The notes under the pieces were generated by a model that had not been told where the DNA came from, ran no database searches, and saw only the letters and a list, made by a program, of their open reading frames with translations. Source: Eublepharis macularius (Eukaryota > Chordata > Lepidosauria > Squamata > Eublepharidae). From it: a DNA stretch of 64,000 nt. Shown piece by piece: positions 1-10,752 of this stretch. Positions within the stretch are counted from its first letter, which is position 1; each line of letters opens with the position of its first letter. A program made the position numbers and the translations under genes. Where the stretch lies: assembly GCF_028583425.1 (NCBI RefSeq), contig NC_072795.1, positions 6,533,001-6,597,000 on the forward strand, in the 5' to 3' direction.

Positions 1-175
1 GGGGAAGGGCTGTGACTCAGTAGCAGGTAGAAGGTCCCCAGGTCCAACCCCTGGCACCTCCAGTTAAAAGGACCAGGTGATGCGAAAAACCTCGTCTAAA
101 GGGACAATACTGACCTTGATGGACCAAGGGTCTGATTCCAGACGAGGATGCTTCGTGTGTCTGTGTATTCGTGGG
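1..175 (+). repeat. tRNA-derived SINE, family H
   Basis: A tRNA-like head (tgactcagtagcaggtagaaggtccccaggtccaacccc) is followed by the shared body 'ccagttaaaaggaccagg...gaccttgatggaccaagggtctgattc'. The same family appears inverted at 60560-60790 and 23510-23760. Confidence 0.7.
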
Positions 176-1327
176 TTCTAGTAATCCTTGCAAAAAACCC
201 TGCGAGGTAGGCCAGTCTGATTTCCATCCTGCAGACGAGGAAATGGGCCGGGGTCTAAAGCCACCTAAAGAAGTTCGGGCAGAGGAGCGACTTGAACGGG
301 GCAGCCCTCAAATCCCAGCATCTCCACTGCTCAAAGCCACCAGGTGTTTTTTTTTTTTTTAAACTCAGGCCCTTCTTTTCCTTTTCTTCCCAACCAGCTC
401 AGAGATAAATAATTCCATTGTCTCAAAGATTCCGTGCAGAATACGTGCCTGACACACACCCTGGAGAAGTGCATTACACACCCCACAACTACTTGCAGGC
501 CAAACTGGCCAGCTTCTGGATGACCAAGCAAAGCAATTTTCACCAGGAGAGAAGATCAAGTCCACAAAAGCCACTTGGCGGAATAAAACATGGTTAGTTT
601 TCCAGATTCCAGATTTATTACGGTCAAATGACCAGCAAGCATGGTTCGTTTTTAAGGAGCCGCTTTCTTTTTCTTCCAGGGACCGTAAAGAGAACGCTGC
701 CTCCTCCTGTCGTCATCCAGAAAATCAAACCAGCAGTGGTTTGATTTCGGTCCAATTTTTCCAAGCAATCCATGCACCCCTCTGCAGGCTTTCCCCCCAC
801 TTTGGCTGCCCTCTCCGAAAACAACACAGATATTGCAGGAAGAGAAGTGCTGGCCTCAGTGTAGAGGCAGGAGGGAATCTTGCTCATTCGGTCTCGACGT
901 AAGCCAGAGAAATCACACCAGAGGAACAGCCAGGGAGCTTTCAGCCGGTGGTTCCAGGCCCAGGTGCGCTCTGCACACTTCTGTTCCTAGCTGCCTGCGC
1001 TTCACACCCATTGCACTCTTCAGTCCTCCCACGGCACATGAGGGGCGGGGAGAACCACTACCTTTTACAGGCAACCGTTCCGATCAGTAGCTCTTCCCCT
1101 TTGGAGCAAAGTAGCGCAGAAATCAGCAAGGCAGAGGGGAAGGCACTCTTTGTGCACTTTTCTCTCCAGCGCGCACACATCCCCATTTCTCCCAGAGGCG
1201 TCTGTCACCTTTCTCCCCATTTTATTCACGAGGAAGTGGTTCCCTAAACTCTGACTGCACTATGTCGGTTCAACAAATGCATGCTGCACTTTGGGGTCAA
1301 ATCTGAGGGCTGAATCACCCGTCGCTG
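176..1327. other. Intergenic spacer
   Basis: No gene, RNA or clear repeat recognised apart from a T-run at 347-360. Short open frames here have no family resemblance. Confidence 0.4.
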
Positions 1328-1658
1328 CAAGTGACGCCTGACACAGGCTGGACACTTGTCAGCTTCCCTCAAGTTTTGATGGGAAATGTAGGCGTCCTGG
1401 TCTTGCAGCTTGGCTCTCCGTTTAATTGAAGTTTACAGAGCAGCAGTCTATGGGAGGGAGAACATGCGGTCGGGAGGGGAGTGCAGGCGTCGGGCTCTCG
1501 CTGGGTGCCCCCCTTCCGCTCCACTGGGTGTGTGTGGGGGGGGGGTTCTGTAAACTTCAATTAAATGGTGAGCCAAGCTGCAAGACCAGGACGCCTACAT
1601 TTCCCATCAAAACTTGAGGGAAGCTGACAAGTGTCCAACCTGTGTCAGGCGTCACTTG
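1328..1658. mobile_element. Foldback/TIR element, unclassified, copy 1
   Basis: Inverted arms of about 110 bp (1328-1440 and 1546-1658), differing at only a few positions, begin CAAGTGACGCCTGACACAGG and enclose about 105 bp of unrelated DNA. A related copy lies at 36649-36888. I could not see a clean target-site duplication, so the superfamily is open. Confidence 0.65.
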
Positions 1659-1745
1659 TAGCTTTCTTTAAGGGTCTCCAATGAAGGGGAATGTCACCCA
1701 GGGAACTTCTATACTGCAACAACAATGACAATGACACTCAGGGCA

Positions 1746-1946
1746 CAGGGCTGCCAATCTCCAGGGAGTGGCTGGAGATCTCCCAGAATTACAGCTGATC
1801 TCCAGACTACAGAGATCAGTTCTGCTGGAGAAAATGGACACTTTAGAGGGTGGACTCTGTGGCACTATATCCCGCAGGATCTCCCTGCCCTCCCCCAGAT
1901 CCACCCCCAAATCTCCAGGAATTTCCCAACCCAGAGTTGGCAGCCC
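1746..1946 (-). mobile_element. hAT MITE, 'TAGGGTTGCCA' family
   Basis: Inverted ends (gggctgcca...ttggcagccc) enclose the family body with 'gatctcccagaattacagctgatctcc' in pieces. The family is assigned to hAT from the copy at 35684-35903, which has an 8-bp target-site duplication. Confidence 0.65.
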
Positions 1947-2011
1947 AATGCAGGCGGATCTGAGGCGAGCCTAGGAGTGCGTGTTCCTTTTAAAGAATAC
2001 CCACAGAATCA

Positions 2012-2161
2012 CAGCTCCCTTCTTCAGACACCTGAAGAAGTGAGCTGTGACCCACGAAAGCTCATACCCTGCCACAATTTTTGTTAGACTTATAAGTGCT
2101 ACTGGACTCTTGCTCGTTTCTACTGCAACAGACAGACGAACACGGCTACCCATCTTGATCT
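2012..2161 (+). mobile_element. PLE family B tail (solo)
   Basis: The tail runs CTGAAGAAGTGAGC...CACGAAAGCTCATACC then 'gttagacttataagtgctactggactc' and ends 'cggctacccatcttgatct'. The hammerhead-like core is recognisable but helix I and one helix II pair are mutated. Confidence 0.6.
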
Positions 2162-2596
2162 AATCCCTAAAAAAGGAACTCTGACCTTACCAGAGTTGGG
2201 CCGTCTTCTGCAGGCCCCTTCCGTTCCCAAGCCAGTTTGTTCCACATGGTCAAGAACGCCGTATTTACCCCGTGCCCCAAATCCTTTGCAATGCCAAACT
2301 ATGATAACCACATTTCACAAGTACTTCTATTCGTCTCCCCTAGAGTTGCTTGAATTTTTTTTCCTACTCTATGCTCCTGTACAGCCAAGAGGGGTCAGGT
2401 ATGCAGAACTCTACAAGGCAAAGCTTTTCGTGCAGTCAAACAGAGGCAGACGGCACGCTGACATCCGTTAGGCTCCGATTAAAGGTATGAGAGCAGGCAG
2501 GGTCAGTGTTAACCGGCAAGCCTCAACCTGAATCTTTCTCTATCGGGTCACTGATGAAAATGGAGTGGGGAAGGCAGGATGGCTGCACAGACTCCA

Positions 2597-2766
2597 TAGA
2601 ATTGCCAACCTCCAGGTGCAGCCTGGAGACCTCCCAGAATTCCAACTGGTCTCCAGGCAACAGAGATCTGTTACCTTGGAGAGAATGGCCGCTGCAGGAG
2701 GTGGACGCTATGGCACTATATACCCTCAATCTCCAGGATTTTCTCAACCTGGAGTTGGCAACCCTA
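2597..2766 (-). mobile_element. hAT MITE, 'TAGGGTTGCCA' family
   Basis: Ends TAGAATTGCCAACC and GGAGTTGGCAACCCTA are inverted; the body matches the family. It is internally shortened compared with the 220-bp copy at 35684. Confidence 0.65.
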
Positions 2767-2927
2767 CCTGGCCATTAGGGAAGTGTTTCCAAACTTGTGG
2801 GTCCAGACCCCAACGTTGGTTTAAGTAGCTTGTGAAAGCAGATCCTGGGCTTTTTGCAGTTTTATAGACCTGTGCATGCTCTGTTGTTGTTTTTAATGGG
2901 TTAAAAGTGAGCTCCCCTAACCAAGTA

Positions 2928-3127
2928 GTAAGGAGTCCAGCAGCACCTTTAAGACTAACCAACTTTATTGAGGCATAAGCTTTCGAGAACCACAGGTCTC
3001 TTCGTCAGATGCATCTGACGAAGAGAGCTATTGCTCTCAAAAGCTTATGCCTCAATAAAGTTGGTTAGTCTTAAAGGTGCTACTGGACTTCTTAATATTT
3101 TGCAACTATAGATCCTCTGGATCTATA
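2928..3127. mobile_element. PLE family A tail, inverted foldback pair
   Basis: A minus-oriented tail is joined at GATGCATC to a plus-oriented tail. The whole unit is flanked by a perfect 13-bp duplication CCCTAACCAAGTA (2915-2927 and 3128-3140), so both arms entered as one insertion. Confidence 0.8.
2973..3012 (-). ncRNA. Hammerhead ribozyme motif (PLE-A)
   Basis: On the minus strand: helix I GCAU (3012-3009) with AUGC (2976-2973), CUGACGA, helix II GAGACC/GUUCUC with loop UGUG and one mismatch, GAAA, self-complementary AGCU, then U at the cleavage position. The plus-strand partner in this insertion has lost the G of GAAA. Confidence 0.6.
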
Positions 3128-3140
3128 CCCTAACCAAGTA

Positions 3141-4289
3141 AATTTGGGTGTCTGGGGCACCATACCAAAAAAGCTGGTAACCACTGTGTTAGGACTTGTA
3201 ACAGGCTGCAGTTATTCCCCTAAGAGGTTTGCATCTCAAACTTTTCCTGCCAGTAACCGCTTCAAAAATTCCAAGGCCTCGGGAACAGAAGGCACCAATT
3301 CCAGCCCCCCCCCCCACAACAAACTGTACACACTCACATACACTGCTCTCACCCACGATAAAAAGATGCTTTTCTTCATGTTAGTACTTACTGATGAACA
3401 AAAAAAATCAAGTATAATCTGGAAAGACTTTGGTTGAAGTCCTACCTCTGCCACAGACTAATTGCATGACTTTTGGACAAGCCGCTTTGGCCATATCCAC
3501 GCAGGTTATTCGCCCCAGGTTTGATGCTGTTAGGAGGTGGTTTACTTCTTTTCGCTTCCCCAGAACATTGTAGTGCATTTATGCACTTCCCAGGGTTTCC
3601 TCAGCTTTTTTCCTGATCTTTCTCACACCTTCTTTGCTGTGAAGTTTTGGGAAAGATCATAGCAAAGCTGGAACAGCCATCATGTGAGACAGAAAGTTTG
3701 GATTTTCCCTGCTACTATTTTCATGGCTGCCATTTGCTGCCCCCACCACCACCAAGGGGAGTTTTGGTTTTTTTACTTGGCAACTATTGTTATATCGGGA
3801 TGTGAAAAAGTTTCTTTAAAGTCCCAGTGCTCGTTTTTCAAAAACTCTGTAGCCCTTTTCATTGTGGAGATATAAAGGGAAAGGCCTATCTCCACAAGTA
3901 AAGAGGCTAGAGACTGACTTTTTGTTTACAAATGAAAACTGGGAATTCAAATAAACTGGTGCATAGCTTGTTATATCATCATAATGATAATCGACTGCCA
4001 ATTAAAATAAAATTGAAAAGGCCAGGGTGACCCCAGAGTGGGCTACTGCTAGGACACTGGACAGGGGAACTATTGTGAACTGGCTATGTGGAAGCACTGT
4101 TGTTATTGCACTGTATCAGTAGCCACAGCAACCGCAGGGAAACAACACAAGTCTGTCCTCACTTTTTTTTTCAGCCTCACCTGTGTGCAAAATGGGAACT
4201 ACAAGGGCCTACCGAGGATGTTGCGTTAACAGGAGTATGAGCATTCCGGGACATGTTCAGCCTGCTAGAATGTCAAGGCCTAGCCTCAG
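3141..4289. other. Intergenic spacer
   Basis: No gene or recognisable repeat. A poly-C run lies at about 3306-3314. Confidence 0.4.
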
Positions 4290-4533
4290 TCTGCATTTTA
4301 TTTTTTATTTATTTCATTTATATGCCACCTTTCTCCCCAGTAGGGACCCAAAGCAGCTTACATCATTTCCCTTTCCTCCATTTTATCCTCACGACAACCC
4401 TGCAAGGTAGGTTAGGCTGAGTGTGTGTGACTGGCCCAACATCGCCCAGCAAGCTTCCATGGCAGAGCAGGGATTCGAACTTGGGGCTCCTAGCTCCTGC
4501 TTCAACACTCTAACCACTACACTATGCTGGCTC
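4290..4533 (-). repeat. tRNA-derived SINE, inverted
   Basis: Read on the minus strand it starts gagccagcatagtgtagtgg and includes an A/B-box-like tRNA head, then 'gggccagtcacacacactcag' and a tail with 'cctttgggtccctactggg' and an A/T-rich end. Related copies are at 13160, 38527 and 40199. Confidence 0.65.
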
Positions 4534-4534
4534 A

Positions 4535-4925
4535 TAGGGGTCATTTCGTAGAAAAAGAGCTGGAGGAACTCATTAGCATAACTTATTAGCGTATGCCACG
4601 CCTCTTGCCATCACCAGAGGTGTGTCATTACTATAACTGATCTGCATATGCCACACCCCCTGACATCACCTAGCCTGGCTGTTTTGGACCCAATCCTGGC
4701 CATTCAGGGCTGAAATTGGGCCCAAAATGGCAAAATGGGGCTGAAAATGGCCGCAAAGGGACCCAAAATGGTCAGGATTGGGCCGCTGCTGAGCAGGAGA
4801 GTGATTCACCACCCGTCAGAGGCCCGGTCCGGGCCGTTTCAGCCCCAATCCAGGCTGAAACAAGCCCAAAATGGCCAAGAGTCAGGTGGGCGGGCCCACC
4901 TAGAGGAAGGGGAGGCGGAATGAAA
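4535..4925 (+). mobile_element. hAT MITE, 'CAGGGGTCATTT' family, 3' truncated
   Basis: The body closely matches 58555-59001 (tagggGTCATTTCGTAGAAAAAGAGC at the left, then repeated 'gcatatgccacaccccctgacatcacc' in the interior), but the right inverted end is missing. Confidence 0.65.
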
Positions 4926-4954
4926 GCCTACCCCAGGCCTATTCAAGATATTTT

Positions 4955-5145
4955 CAGGTGGGTAGTCATGTTAGTCTGCAGTAGAATAGAAAGATATGAG
5001 TAGTCGGTCTGCAGTAGAATAGAAAGATATGCTCTAAAGATCAACAAGATTTTCCGGGTATATGGTTTGAGCTTTAAAAAAGCATATGCCGTGAAACTCC
5101 GTCGGCCTTTAAGGTGCTCCTGGACTCATATCTGGCAGGTCTTTT
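4955..5145 (+). mobile_element. Degenerate PLE tail
   Basis: Contains 'ggtgggtagtcatgttagtctgcagtagaatagaaagatatg', partly duplicated, and 'cctttaaggtgctcctggactc', the hallmark end of PLE tails. The ribozyme core is eroded. Confidence 0.45.
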
Positions 5146-6959
5146 GAAGTGATTGGTACAACTAAATCAGGCGGTTGCAATATGTATGTGATCCCAAGCA
5201 CTGCCGTAATTATTGTTAATATTTTTAAAAAGAGCAAATACCTCCAACAAGCAAAGTTATCAAGTGCCTGGAGAGCTTTGTGTGCTATTGCACAAGAGGT
5301 CGTTGCACAAACAGAACTTTGTACAGTTACACTCAAACGTTTAGGGCGTGTATTACATTTGAGGAATCGATGCATAGCAGAGACATTTCTGCTTACATCG
5401 AGTTAAGGAACCCAATCCAACGCGCCCCAAATGGCATTTAATGCATTTCCAACCATCGCACACAATAAAGACTACTTGAAAGAGCGTGGCCTGTTTCCGT
5501 TTAAGAGGAGAGTGCATTCTCTCCAGCTCTAGCACTTTTCTGAGAATACACTAGATTCATTAAGCTAAAAAAAAAGCCAAGATTGACATTGAACTTGGAG
5601 GAACATTAACAAGTTTGTTGGGAGAGGGACACGTGGAGATGGCGTTTCGTTGCACTTTAAGCAAAGACTTCATAGAAACAAAAAGGTTGTTAAGGATTAA
5701 CCTGCCATGGGGCGGGGGGGCATCCAGACTGCAAGCCTCCATGCCCTCTGCTACTGAAAACCGTGAAAGCAAGCACCAAAGTCTTCGATGGGTCAGATCC
5801 TACTCTGCCTCAACTCTGCAATCTATTGGCTGGCACTTTGCTTTCGGGTTCTGCAAAAGACAACCGCAGCAGGTACACCTTCCGGCACCTTCCGGCTTTT
5901 CCCACCTGTGTAGGAGAAATTGTACTTGACGAACTTCTTACCAGGCTATGCAAGGCACAACAGCCCCCCACAACTCTGTGCAGCTCTGCTGCTTTCACAC
6001 ACTCCGAAAAAGGCGTTTTAGCTGTCATTTGTAAGCGGAATTTCCTGTTGCAAACGATCGCTAAAGTGTGTTGAGAGTACCCTGAAAGCCCATTATCCGA
6101 CTTGTGTGAAAGCAGCCAAACGTATATAGCATTCCCCCCTCCCTGATTTTTTGTGCTCTTCACTACCCTGTCCACTAATTTTGTTTTCAGTGCCAACCAA
6201 GCCTGCGCTATTTTAAGATGCCTGAAGTTGAATACTGTATAATGCCATCTCTTAATAAGGTCCCCCAATCCCACCCCGCGTTCGTTGCGTTGGTCTAGGC
6301 GTGCAAGGCAAAATGTTCAACTAGCACCTTTATCACTTATCGGCAGACCCCAGAGCAGTTTCCAGCCCAGTTGCACAGAAGACGCGGGAAAGTTGGCCAC
6401 CCCTGGCAACGACACAGGTAACACAAATGTTTTATTTGGATTGTAAGCTGCTGTTGGAACACGAGAGGGGGAGAGCAACAAATAATTTCTTTTTAGAAGA
6501 TCACAATTCTAGGAGAAGGAAGAAGTTACGCAAAGGAAAATGCACAAAGAAATCCATGTTATTTTCAGTGATAAAACTGACAATAAAACGAAACGCTATG
6601 CCCTGGTTTAAATGGGCCTACGTATCCCGGCCCAAGTAGTAAGCGCTCTGGGATTGAAGGACTTTGTTTTGTGTGGAGAGTTTCAGTAAAAAAAAACCCT
6701 GAAGTTTGGAATGGAAACTCCCATTAGCAGAAGAGCAGAGGAAGCGAGATGGTTTTGTAGTTCAGGCTTAGTTCACACATGACATTTTTCAGTGTTCGTG
6801 AAGACTGAGCTCAAGCATGCATTTTAAAGCGGAGAGAAGATCACAAACCAACCTTCCAGCAACACAGCCATCAATATCATGCTAACAGCATAAAGGTGAC
6901 ACGTAGCATGTGTGAACATGGCTTAAGAGGGCGTTGCCATTTTTAAAAAGTGCAATAAA
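5146..6959. other. Intergenic spacer
   Basis: No gene or repeat family recognised. The 154-codon minus-strand open frame at 5810-6274 lacks any family features and I treat it as chance. Confidence 0.4.
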
Positions 6960-7160
6960 ATGAAACTCTGCCCTCAAGTCATAGCTGGCTTATAGCGACC
7001 CCTGGTGGGGTTTTCATGGCAAGAGACTAACAGAGGCAGTTTGCCATTGCCTGCCTCTGCAACCCTGGTCTTTGTTGGATGTCTCCCATCCAACGACTAA
7101 CCAAGGCCAACACTGCTTGGCTTCTGAAATCTGATGAAATACATGGGCGTTATATATACT
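6960..7160 (-). repeat. 5S rRNA-derived SINE, inverted
   Basis: On the minus strand 'tctcatcc/gaagccaagcag...gttggatgggagac' resembles the 3' half of 5S rRNA, followed by a body with 'gaaaaccccaccaggggtcgctataagcc'. Same family as 25060-25245. Confidence 0.65.
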
Positions 7161-7660
7161 AAGAAGCCACAATTTTCTCATTTTGAGCGTTGACTCAACT
7201 TTACATCCACCTAAGGTGTGACTAGGCTTTTATCAATGAGAATATGTGTGTGTTTAGCTTGAGTGTGCACAGGCACAGAAGTGACTATTATAGCTCCAAT
7301 TTTTCCAGTAAAGCCAAAGGGTTTTTTGTGTGTGCGATTTGATAATGGGTTTAATATTAAGCTCTCTTTCCATCACCCGTTTTCCTACCCCAGCTGTTAC
7401 TTGCCCTGAGGGAACAGATGCCCAGGGGACGGGCAGGGAAAAGAATCTCAAGCTGAGAAAGACCAGAGTATTAAAGGTGGTTTCAGAACATCTGCTAAAT
7501 GGGATCCGTAACACTGGATTAGAAAGGTGTCTATCGATCCATTTTAATGTTGGGAAGCAACTTAGCCCTATGGTAAGTGTGCAGAGCTGGAAAAAGTGTT
7601 TCCTTTCAAAGCAAGCCAAGATGAAGGAAGAGGCTCAGAGAAACCCCCCCCCCTCCAACT
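7161..7660. other. Intergenic spacer
   Basis: Nothing recognised. Open frames on both strands overlap without protein-family similarity. Confidence 0.4.
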
Positions 7661-7865
7661 TAAGGTTGCCAATCTCCATGTGGTGCCTGGGGATTTCTCA
7701 GAATTACAGACGATCTCTAGAATAAAGAGATCAGTTCCCTTGGAGTAAATGGCCCTTTTGGAAAGGGAACTCTATGGCATTATAACCTGCTGAGTCTCCC
7801 CCCAACCCCACCCTCCCCTCCACATTCAAAATCTCCAGGATTTCCCAACCGGGAGTTGTCAAGGC
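7661..7865 (-). mobile_element. hAT MITE, 'TAGGGTTGCCA' family
   Basis: TTAAGGTTGCCAATCTCC at the left and GGGAGTTGTCAAGGCT at the right, with the shared interior (ctcagaattacagacgatctc). Ends are diverged. Confidence 0.6.
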
Positions 7866-8004
7866 TGAAGCCATTGCAGAGTTCCTGAGCAACAGCGCCT
7901 CCTTTGAACCCAGAACACGTATTTCTAAAGGAAGCACAGGCCTTGGGTTGAGCTGAAAGCTGGAGGGGGGGGGGGGATTCTGAGACCTGAGGTTTCTACA
8001 CTGC

Positions 8005-8340
8005 GAAAAGTCTCCGGTGGGTAGCCGTGTCGGTCTGCATTACAGTACAAAGATTCGAGTCCAGTTGCACTTTAGAGCTTCGTCAGGTACATAGAGCTTT
8101 TTCTCGCACTACAGATGCTGATTTTCTGCGCTTCGCACCCCTGCTGGATCACTTATGTGTATTATAGCTAGCGTCCACTCACTCTACTTTGCAATACTCC
8201 CCTCCCACTCTTTGCCTGGATTATAAAGACTCCTACCTTTTCCCACTCCGTGTATCTGACGAAGGAAGCTCTGACTCTCCAAACCTCCTACCCCGGGACA
8301 TCTGTTCTCTACGGTGCAAGGGCACTCGAATCTTGCTCTC
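8005..8340. mobile_element. PLE family D remnant
   Basis: An inverted tail (gtgggtagccgtgtcggtctg... 8015-8100) is followed by body and a plus-oriented core GTATCTGACGAAGG at about 8262. The GAAA box is mutated. Body words 'ggattataaagactcctacc' recur inverted at 44098-44120. Confidence 0.5.
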
Positions 8341-8559
8341 GTGTTGCAAACGGTAAAACAAACAGAAGATGACAGGGGTGTCGAATAGACGGGAAAGAAA
8401 CCACTAGACGTTGAAAAGACGGCTTTATGAGGTCTCCGGCTATAGAAGTCGCGTGCTAGTTTTTTGCAAACCGGACAAAATTTTAGAAAATCACCCGAAA
8501 AATTAAAAAATGCAAAAAAAAATAATTAAGAAGTAGTTTGCAAAAAAATAACCTATGCC

Positions 8560-9130
8560 ACGCTAAAGCTTGCATTCGCTGTCCTTTAATCTACCAGCGT
8601 GCAGGCGGAGCCCCTCCGACCCGGCGCCCGTCCCGCAGCCAGCGCCGCAGAAGTCCATTCCGTTGAGCCGAGTGCATCCGGCCGTCCCGGTTTTCCCCAG
8701 CGCCTTAATCACGAGCGACAGCCCCCACGCCCAATCAAACGCCGCAAAGCGTCAACATCGCGTTCGCTCAGCGCCGCCATCCAATGAGCGTCGCCGGAGC
8801 CCCATAGCCCGCCTTCCGTGAGCAAAATTGGCGCCCGTGCGGCAACCATCTTGAGTGCGGCTTCAGGGAGGGCCGAGGCTGGAAACCGCCGTTGGGCCTA
8901 TTTGGTGACGCCGCGGCCCGGTTTGGGCAGCGGGGACCGGCTTCTTAGGCCGAAGTGACGGCGGCTGGGTTGGCTCCGGACGCTTAGCAGTCTCGGTTGC
9001 AGGAGGGAACCGAGCGGCGTCCCCTCGAACCGCTGTCGGCGCCATCTTGAGTGTGGCCCATCGTGTTCCTCGCTTCCATGCCCGGCTGCCTCCATTGGCG
9101 CTCCCCGCACGGACTGGCAGGCGCCCTTTT
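8560..9130. promoter_or_regulatory. Upstream CpG-rich promoter-like block
   Basis: GC- and CpG-rich DNA follows an AT-rich stretch. It holds CCAAT boxes at 8731 and 8781, an E2F-like TTGGCGCC near 8829, and two CCATCTTG (YY1-type) motifs at 8846-8853 and 9042-9049 sharing the longer word ccatcttgagtg. No convincing coding exon follows. It could be a distal PTMA promoter or the start of a non-coding or divergent transcript. Confidence 0.4.
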
Positions 9131-10439
9131 GCCCGAGGGGGTCACTCTTCCCACCCTTGCAAACTTTTACTAATTTTGTAAGCGGAGACGGGTTTTTTTA
9201 ATCAATGCATTTTTTACAATTTGCGGGGGGCGCACCTCTCTGCCCAGAATTACAATGCAAAGCCCTTTTGATCTCCCCGGGGGAGTTTTGCAGAGGCGTC
9301 ATTTTCATCGCATACTTTTTGCAAAGTATTTGGGGCGGGGGCTTGCATCGAGAAGGGAAAGCTACTGCTGAGCACTCACTTTTTAAATCGTTCCACCGAT
9401 TTTGGTGGGGGGGGGGAGGTGGAGTAAGTTTTGCAAAGTGCTTTTATGGGAAGCGGGGGGAGGGGTGGCGCCGGTCTTTGGCTTTGTTAAACCGGCCTGA
9501 CAGCAAAGTCCGACGAGCCGGAGAGGAGAGGAGGCTGCGGGCGGCTCGAATTTCCCGGCTCGCGCTTTTCTTCCAAAAATCGCATGGAAATCGAAATCCC
9601 CACCCCTCCTATTATTCGTGGAAGAGGCTGGATTTTAAAAAAATCGCAGAAAAAGCGAAATCGCTCCGAAAATGGGAGCGCGGCGGGATTCGAGGTTAAC
9701 GCGGCGGTTTAAACCTCCCTGCGTGATGCGTTCCCACGTGCGCAGCTGCCCCCGCCCGTCTGATCCAAAGTGAAGCGGGGTTAGCCACCCTCCGTTGGCC
9801 AGCTCCGGGTTTAAAAAGCGAGCCCCGGTGCCTTGCGCGAGAGGTTTGCGCACGCTTCGTTGTGCGGGGCCGCGCGCCCGCCCAACAACCCCCTCCCCCT
9901 CCAAGAACTGTTCTCCGCTGTTCCTGTTTACTCCGAAGTAAGTCCGTTTGCGCGAGACTCGCCCTCTCCTCCACTTCGAGGATCGCGACCTCAAAGGCGA
10001 TCGCGATCCCTCGAAAAGTGGCGCGCTTTTCTCAGGGCGCAAGCCTCCTTGAGCACAACGCGGGGCTTGCTTCCGCGGAAACCCGCAGAGGGAGCGAGCC
10101 AAACGGGGGTCAGACTCCGGGACTGCAAGCTGCGAAGCGAGAGAGCAGAAGAGAGTAAGCACTCGGGCCGAACCCCCGCCCGGGGCAGCTGCTGCGCTTT
10201 TGCACCGCATGTAACTCCCGCCGCGGGTGCCTGCCCTCCTTTTGCCGCGCGTTTGCAGCGCCTCCCCCTTCCGCGTGGGTGCGTACTTTTTTTTTTTTTT
10301 TTGCAAAAGCCTCCCCTCCCCCACCCTTTCGTCCCCTCCCCCTCCCTGCCGCGGCTGAGCCCGGCGCAAACTCATCGCAGCGGCGGCGTCGAAGGGAGGG
10401 CCTTGTACCGCTTTAAGCGGCCTTGCCCATTGTTCGCCC
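9131..10439. other. CpG-rich flank upstream of PTMA
   Basis: Long open frames on both strands here are by-products of high GC, not genes: they lack protein-like composition and overlap one another. A T-run of about 18 bases sits near 10288. The CpG island looks continuous through exon 1 into intron 1. Confidence 0.5.
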
Positions 10440-10707
10440 CGCCGCCAATCGGCGCGCCCGCCTCGGCGCGGGCCGCCCAATCGAGCGCGCGCAGGGGAGC
10501 GAGCGCGCCGCCCACTCCTCTATATTAAAGCCGGCGGCGCCGCGTGAGGCTCCCACTGGCTCCGTCCAAAGCCATCTTTGCATTGTTCCTGCCTCGGCCG
10601 TCCAGGGGCTGCTTTTCCTCTCGCCCCCTCGCTGCGCCGCCGGATCCGAGTGCGCTCCGGGGCTTATTTTTGTACCGAGCTCTATTTTCCAGACGCCCCC
10701 CGCAGCC
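10440..10707 (+). promoter_or_regulatory. PTMA: PTMA core promoter and 5' UTR
   Basis: A TATA element (tatattaaa) lies at 10521-10529. CCAAT boxes are at 10445-10449 and 10477-10481. The start site expected from the TATA spacing is about 10550, giving a 5' UTR of roughly 155 nt. The block sits in very CpG-rich DNA. The combination of TATA, CCAAT and a CpG island fits a strongly expressed growth-related gene. Confidence 0.75.
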
Positions 10708-10752
10708 ATGTCGGACACGGCCGTGGACACCAGCTCCGAGATCTCCACTAAG
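10708..10752 (+). CDS. PTMA: PTMA coding exon 1
   Basis: This exon encodes MSDTAVDTSSEISTK (15 codons) and ends at an in-phase GTGAGC donor. The ATG sits in a good context (cgcagccATGT). It is the first ATG downstream of the TATA box at 10521 that opens the conserved thymosin alpha-1 N-terminus. Confidence 0.95.

Noticed and set aside
9635..10480. 281-codon open frame on the minus strand upstream of PTMA
   Set aside because: It lies in a CpG island where stops are rare, is rich in Arg, Gly and Pro, overlaps other long frames, and has no family motif.
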